Part shown: one piece after another, positions 61,458 through 64,000 of the stretch
Layout of the letters: every line of letters starts with the position of its first letter
How positions within the stretch are numbered: position 1 is the stretch's first letter
From: PALSA-243 sp963743705
Lineage (GTDB): Bacteria; Acidobacteriota; Terriglobia; Bryobacterales; Bryobacteraceae
NCBI GenBank assembly: GCA_963743705.1
Contig: CAVUQS010000018.1
Span: 62,001-126,000, forward strand
Reading direction: 5' to 3'
Length of the DNA stretch: 64,000 nt
Program-made: the position numbers and the translations under genes
The notes under the pieces: model-generated
What the model was told of the DNA's origin: nothing
Databases searched by the model: none
What the model saw: the letters and a program-made list of their open reading frames with translations, nothing else

Positions 61458-64000
61458 ATGCGCAGGTTGTCGGTGTTCGCGAGCATTTCCGTTTTGGCAT
61501 GCTCGTTCTCAGTGGCGGCGTTCGCTCAAAGAGCGACCGGTGAAATCCACGGCACGGTTTTCGATCCCAGTCAAACCGTGGTGCCGAAGGCGCAGATCTC
61601 TGTCACAGATACTGCGACCGGCATAACTAAGACCGCCGTTTCGGGGTCCGATGGATCTTATCTTGTTCCCAGCCTGCTCGACGGAACTTACTCCATCACA
61701 GTAACTGCGCCCGGCTTTCAGAAGTCGGTTTATTCCGATGTTGTGGTAGACGCCGGCCGCATCACCGATTTGCCTCTCTCGCTCAAACTGGGCACGGTGA
61801 ATGAGACGGTGGAAGTGGCCGCGGCCGCGGCTCCGCTCGAAACGACCTCCAACCAGGTGGCGACTACGGTCCGCAACGACGCCATCATGGATCTCCCGCT
61901 GGCGGCGCGCGACACGCTGACCTTCGCTTCGCTCTCGGCCGGCTACGCCAACGGCACGTTCAACGGCCTTTTCCAAGCGGCTCTCAACATCAGCCTGGAT
62001 GGCGCCAACGTCAACGATAACCGCAACAAGAGCGGCAGCGGATTTCTCTCGCTGGTGCCTCTGCGCGTGGACGCGGTGGACGAAGTCACCATCACCACCT
62101 CCGGGTTGGAAGCGGACGCCGGCGCGGGTGGGGCGATGACCATTCAGTTCACCACCAAGCGCGGCACCAGCAAATATCACGGCAGCCTCTTCGAGCAATT
62201 CCAAAATGACGATCTGAACGCCAACAACTTCTTTAACAACGCGCGTGGCCTGCCGATTTCCAAGGTTCGCGCCAACGATTTCGGCGGCGATCTGGGCGGA
62301 CCGCTCAATCTGCCGTTTGTGAATGCTTTGAAGCATAAGCTTTTCTTCTTCGTCAATTTTGAAGCTGCGCCGCGTCCCGGTTCGGCCAACGCCAGCACCA
62401 CACTGCTCACGTCCGAAGCGCAAAGCGGCATCTTCCGTTACGCCGGAACCGATGGCCAGCAACACACCGTCAATGTGCTGGCGCTAGCGGGCTCCAGCGG
62501 TTACCAGAGCGCCATCGATCCCACGGTTGCGGCCACGCTCAAAGACATCAACGCCACCACGGCGCGCGGAACCCTGCTTCCGAGCAGCAGCAACTTCTAC
62601 CAACAGTCGCTGAACTGGAAGATCGCCACCGGTTCGCTCGATCTCTACCCCACCGCCCGACTCGATTACCAGATCACCAGCAACGTGGCCTGGCACATCG
62701 CATGGAATCTGCAGCACGAACACATCAATCCCACCGGCTCCACTTATCCCGGAGCTCCGGGACAGGCCGGCGAAAGTAAGTTCACCCACTACGCTCTCTC
62801 GAACGGCGTGGACTGGAGCATCAAGCCGACCCTGTTCAACTCCTTCAAGCTGGGCATTCAGAGCAGCGTGAACGGCACCAACATCGGCAATTCGGTGCAT
62901 CAATGGGCCGCGCAGGGCGACAAGATCATCAACTTCGGCAGCGGCGTCGGCCCGTTCATCCCGAACGCCGTTCCGGAAATTACCGATAGCCCGGCATACA
63001 CCATCTCCGACGACCTCAGTTGGGTCAAAGGCCGCCATACCCTGAAATTCGGCGGCAGCGGCATTTACACGCGCTTCTACGACAGCCAGTATTATCAGAA
63101 TTCCGGCATTCTGAATTACACGCTGGGCATTGCCAGCAACGACCCCATCAATTCCGTCTTTACCGCGGCCAACATACCATTCATCAACAGCTCGGACGTG
63201 GCCACCGCGGCGCAGCTCTATGCCACTCTGACCGGCCGGCTCAGCAGCATCGGCGGCTATAACAACATCGATGAGACGACGCGCCAGTTCCAGAAGTACG
63301 CGCCACTGACTTACCGCGAGAACTACGCTTCGTGGGGTCTCTATTTCCAGGATTCTCTCCGCGTCAATCCGCACCTCACCTTGAATTACGGCCTGCGCTG
63401 GCAATTCACCGGCGTGATGACCAACACGAACAACACGTTCATGTCGCCCACCTTGGGGGATATCCTGGCGCCATCTTATGCCGATTTTCAGCCGGGCGTG
63501 CTGCAGCAAAACTATGTGCCCTCCATCGGCCAGCGTTCCGTCACTTATTCGCCCGACCACATCAACCCGTCGCCCAACATCGGATTCGCGTGGAATCCCG
63601 ATGGCGGCGAAGGTCTCTTAGGTAGGTTGATCGGCCACAACCGCACCGTGATCCGCGCCAGTTACAGCATCAATTTCTTCGACGAAGGCCTGAACGACTA
63701 TTACTGGGTCAACACCAACGCCGGCAACTGGCAGCAGATTTCCGCCGGCAGCGGCGCTCAGTTCACGGCCGGCGCGTTGAACCTGCAATCGCCCGATCCC
63801 ACTTTCCTCGTCGCGCCAACGGCGTTCACTCCGCCGTTCACCGAAGGGCAGTTCGCGTTTCAGAATTACAACGTCGGAACCACCAAGGGACAGTCCAACG
63901 GGTCCGGCCTGCCCGAAATGAAGAATCCCTACGTGCAGCAATGGACCATCGGCATCCAGCGGGAAATCACGCGCAGCACGGTCGTCGAAGTCCGGTATGT
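61458..64000 (+). CDS. Oar-like TonB-dependent receptor, 3' end outside window
   Basis: An open frame of 847 complete codons that runs off the window. Signal peptide (FASISVLACSFSVAAFAQ), Ig-like carboxypeptidase-regulatory domain (GEIHGTVFDPSQTVVPKAQI, DGSYLVPSLLDGTYSITV), plug (NISLDGANVNDNRNKSGSG, EADAGAGGAMTIQFTTKRGT) and barrel (WGLYFQDSLRVNPHLTLNYG) are all present. Third receptor of this family in the window, with its own promoter and ribosome-binding site. Its substrate is unknown; the GH127 enzyme upstream suggests an arabinose-containing glycan (weak inference). Confidence 0.9.
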   Translation, partial: MRRLSVFASISVLACSFSVAAFAQRATGEIHGTVFDPSQTVVPKAQISVTDTATGITKTAVSGSDGSYLVPSLLDGTYSITVTAPGFQKSVYSDVVVDAGRITDLPLSLKLGTVNETVEVAAAAAPLETTSNQVATTVRNDAIMDLPLAARDTLTFASLSAGYANGTFNGLFQAALNISLDGANVNDNRNKSGSGFLSLVPLRVDAVDEVTITTSGLEADAGAGGAMTIQFTTKRGTSKYHGSLFEQFQNDDLNANNFFNNARGLPISKVRANDFGGDLGGPLNLPFVNALKHKLFFFVNFEAAPRPGSANASTTLLTSEAQSGIFRYAGTDGQQHTVNVLALAGSSGYQSAIDPTVAATLKDINATTARGTLLPSSSNFYQQSLNWKIATGSLDLYPTARLDYQITSNVAWHIAWNLQHEHINPTGSTYPGAPGQAGESKFTHYALSNGVDWSIKPTLFNSFKLGIQSSVNGTNIGNSVHQWAAQGDKIINFGSGVGPFIPNAVPEITDSPAYTISDDLSWVKGRHTLKFGGSGIYTRFYDSQYYQNSGILNYTLGIASNDPINSVFTAANIPFINSSDVATAAQLYATLTGRLSSIGGYNNIDETTRQFQKYAPLTYRENYASWGLYFQDSLRVNPHLTLNYGLRWQFTGVMTNTNNTFMSPTLGDILAPSYADFQPGVLQQNYVPSIGQRSVTYSPDHINPSPNIGFAWNPDGGEGLLGRLIGHNRTVIRASYSINFFDEGLNDYYWVNTNAGNWQQISAGSGAQFTAGALNLQSPDPTFLVAPTAFTPPFTEGQFAFQNYNVGTTKGQSNGSGLPEMKNPYVQQWTIGIQREITRSTVVEVRY

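Overview
The window is a GC-rich bacterial chromosome segment. Three Oar-like TonB-dependent receptors with an N-terminal carboxypeptidase-type Ig-like domain, a receptor kinase fused to a beta-propeller, two regulators of the same EVFGR/YDP-domain family, DUF2911 and DUF2891 proteins, S10, S41-tricorn, S53 and M1 peptidases, and a GMC oxidoreductase paired with a gluconate 2-dehydrogenase subunit 3 together point to an Acidobacteriota chromosome, probably close to the Solibacter/Bryobacter group. This placement is inferred from gene content; there is no rRNA gene in the window. No tRNA, CRISPR array or insertion sequence was seen.

Layout. 1-5.6 kb: start of a DUF58 gene, MoxR ATPase, small membrane protein, toastrack protein, 5'-nucleotidase and arabinose-5-phosphate isomerase. 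5.6-12.7 kb: kinase-propeller gene, then a translationally coupled haem operon (CcsA/HemX-like, hemA, hemC, cobA-hemD fusion). 12.9-14.9 kb: decayed toxin-antitoxin remnant and a TPR regulator. 15.1-23.8 kb: five-gene export operon (beta-helix, 14-repeat YCF48 propeller, beta-helix, TonB receptor, ScyD-like). 24.0-24.7 kb: intact PIN toxin-antitoxin pair with its operator. 24.7-29.1 kb: the most interesting locus. 29.3-37.1 kb: esterase, DUF2891, DUF2911, PQQ dehydrogenase, sigma-54 activator. 37.1-45.4 kb: TonB receptor/GMC dehydrogenase operon, divergent regulator, sugar isomerase. 45.4-55.6 kb: peptidases, including an S10 pseudo-peptidase next to an intact copy, a MoaD-like gene and a BNR protein, an HxlR regulator with operator, and a tricorn-like S41 protease. 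55.7-64 kb: formylglycine-generating enzyme, M1 aminopeptidase, a GH127-Lcl fusion and a TonB receptor running off the edge.

Candidate new system (24724-29098, minus strand). Three genes joined by ATGA stop/start overlaps encode: (1) a 246-residue protein whose centre has 23 cysteines in strict register, first every 3 residues and then every 4, each of the last 22 followed by Thr or Ser; (2) a 404-residue protein that may be a stand-alone phospho-Ser/Thr lyase-like partner; (3) an 808-residue kinase-LanC fusion whose cyclase domain carries a CCG zinc motif. Together they read as a split lanthipeptide-type synthetase with an unusually large, cysteine-dense substrate. The substrate assignment is an inference from operon structure and composition.

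Three genes look disrupted by small indels (antitoxin near 13110, moaD-like near 50733, S41 near 52529). This may be genuine decay, but the single-base nature of two of them also fits assembly error.
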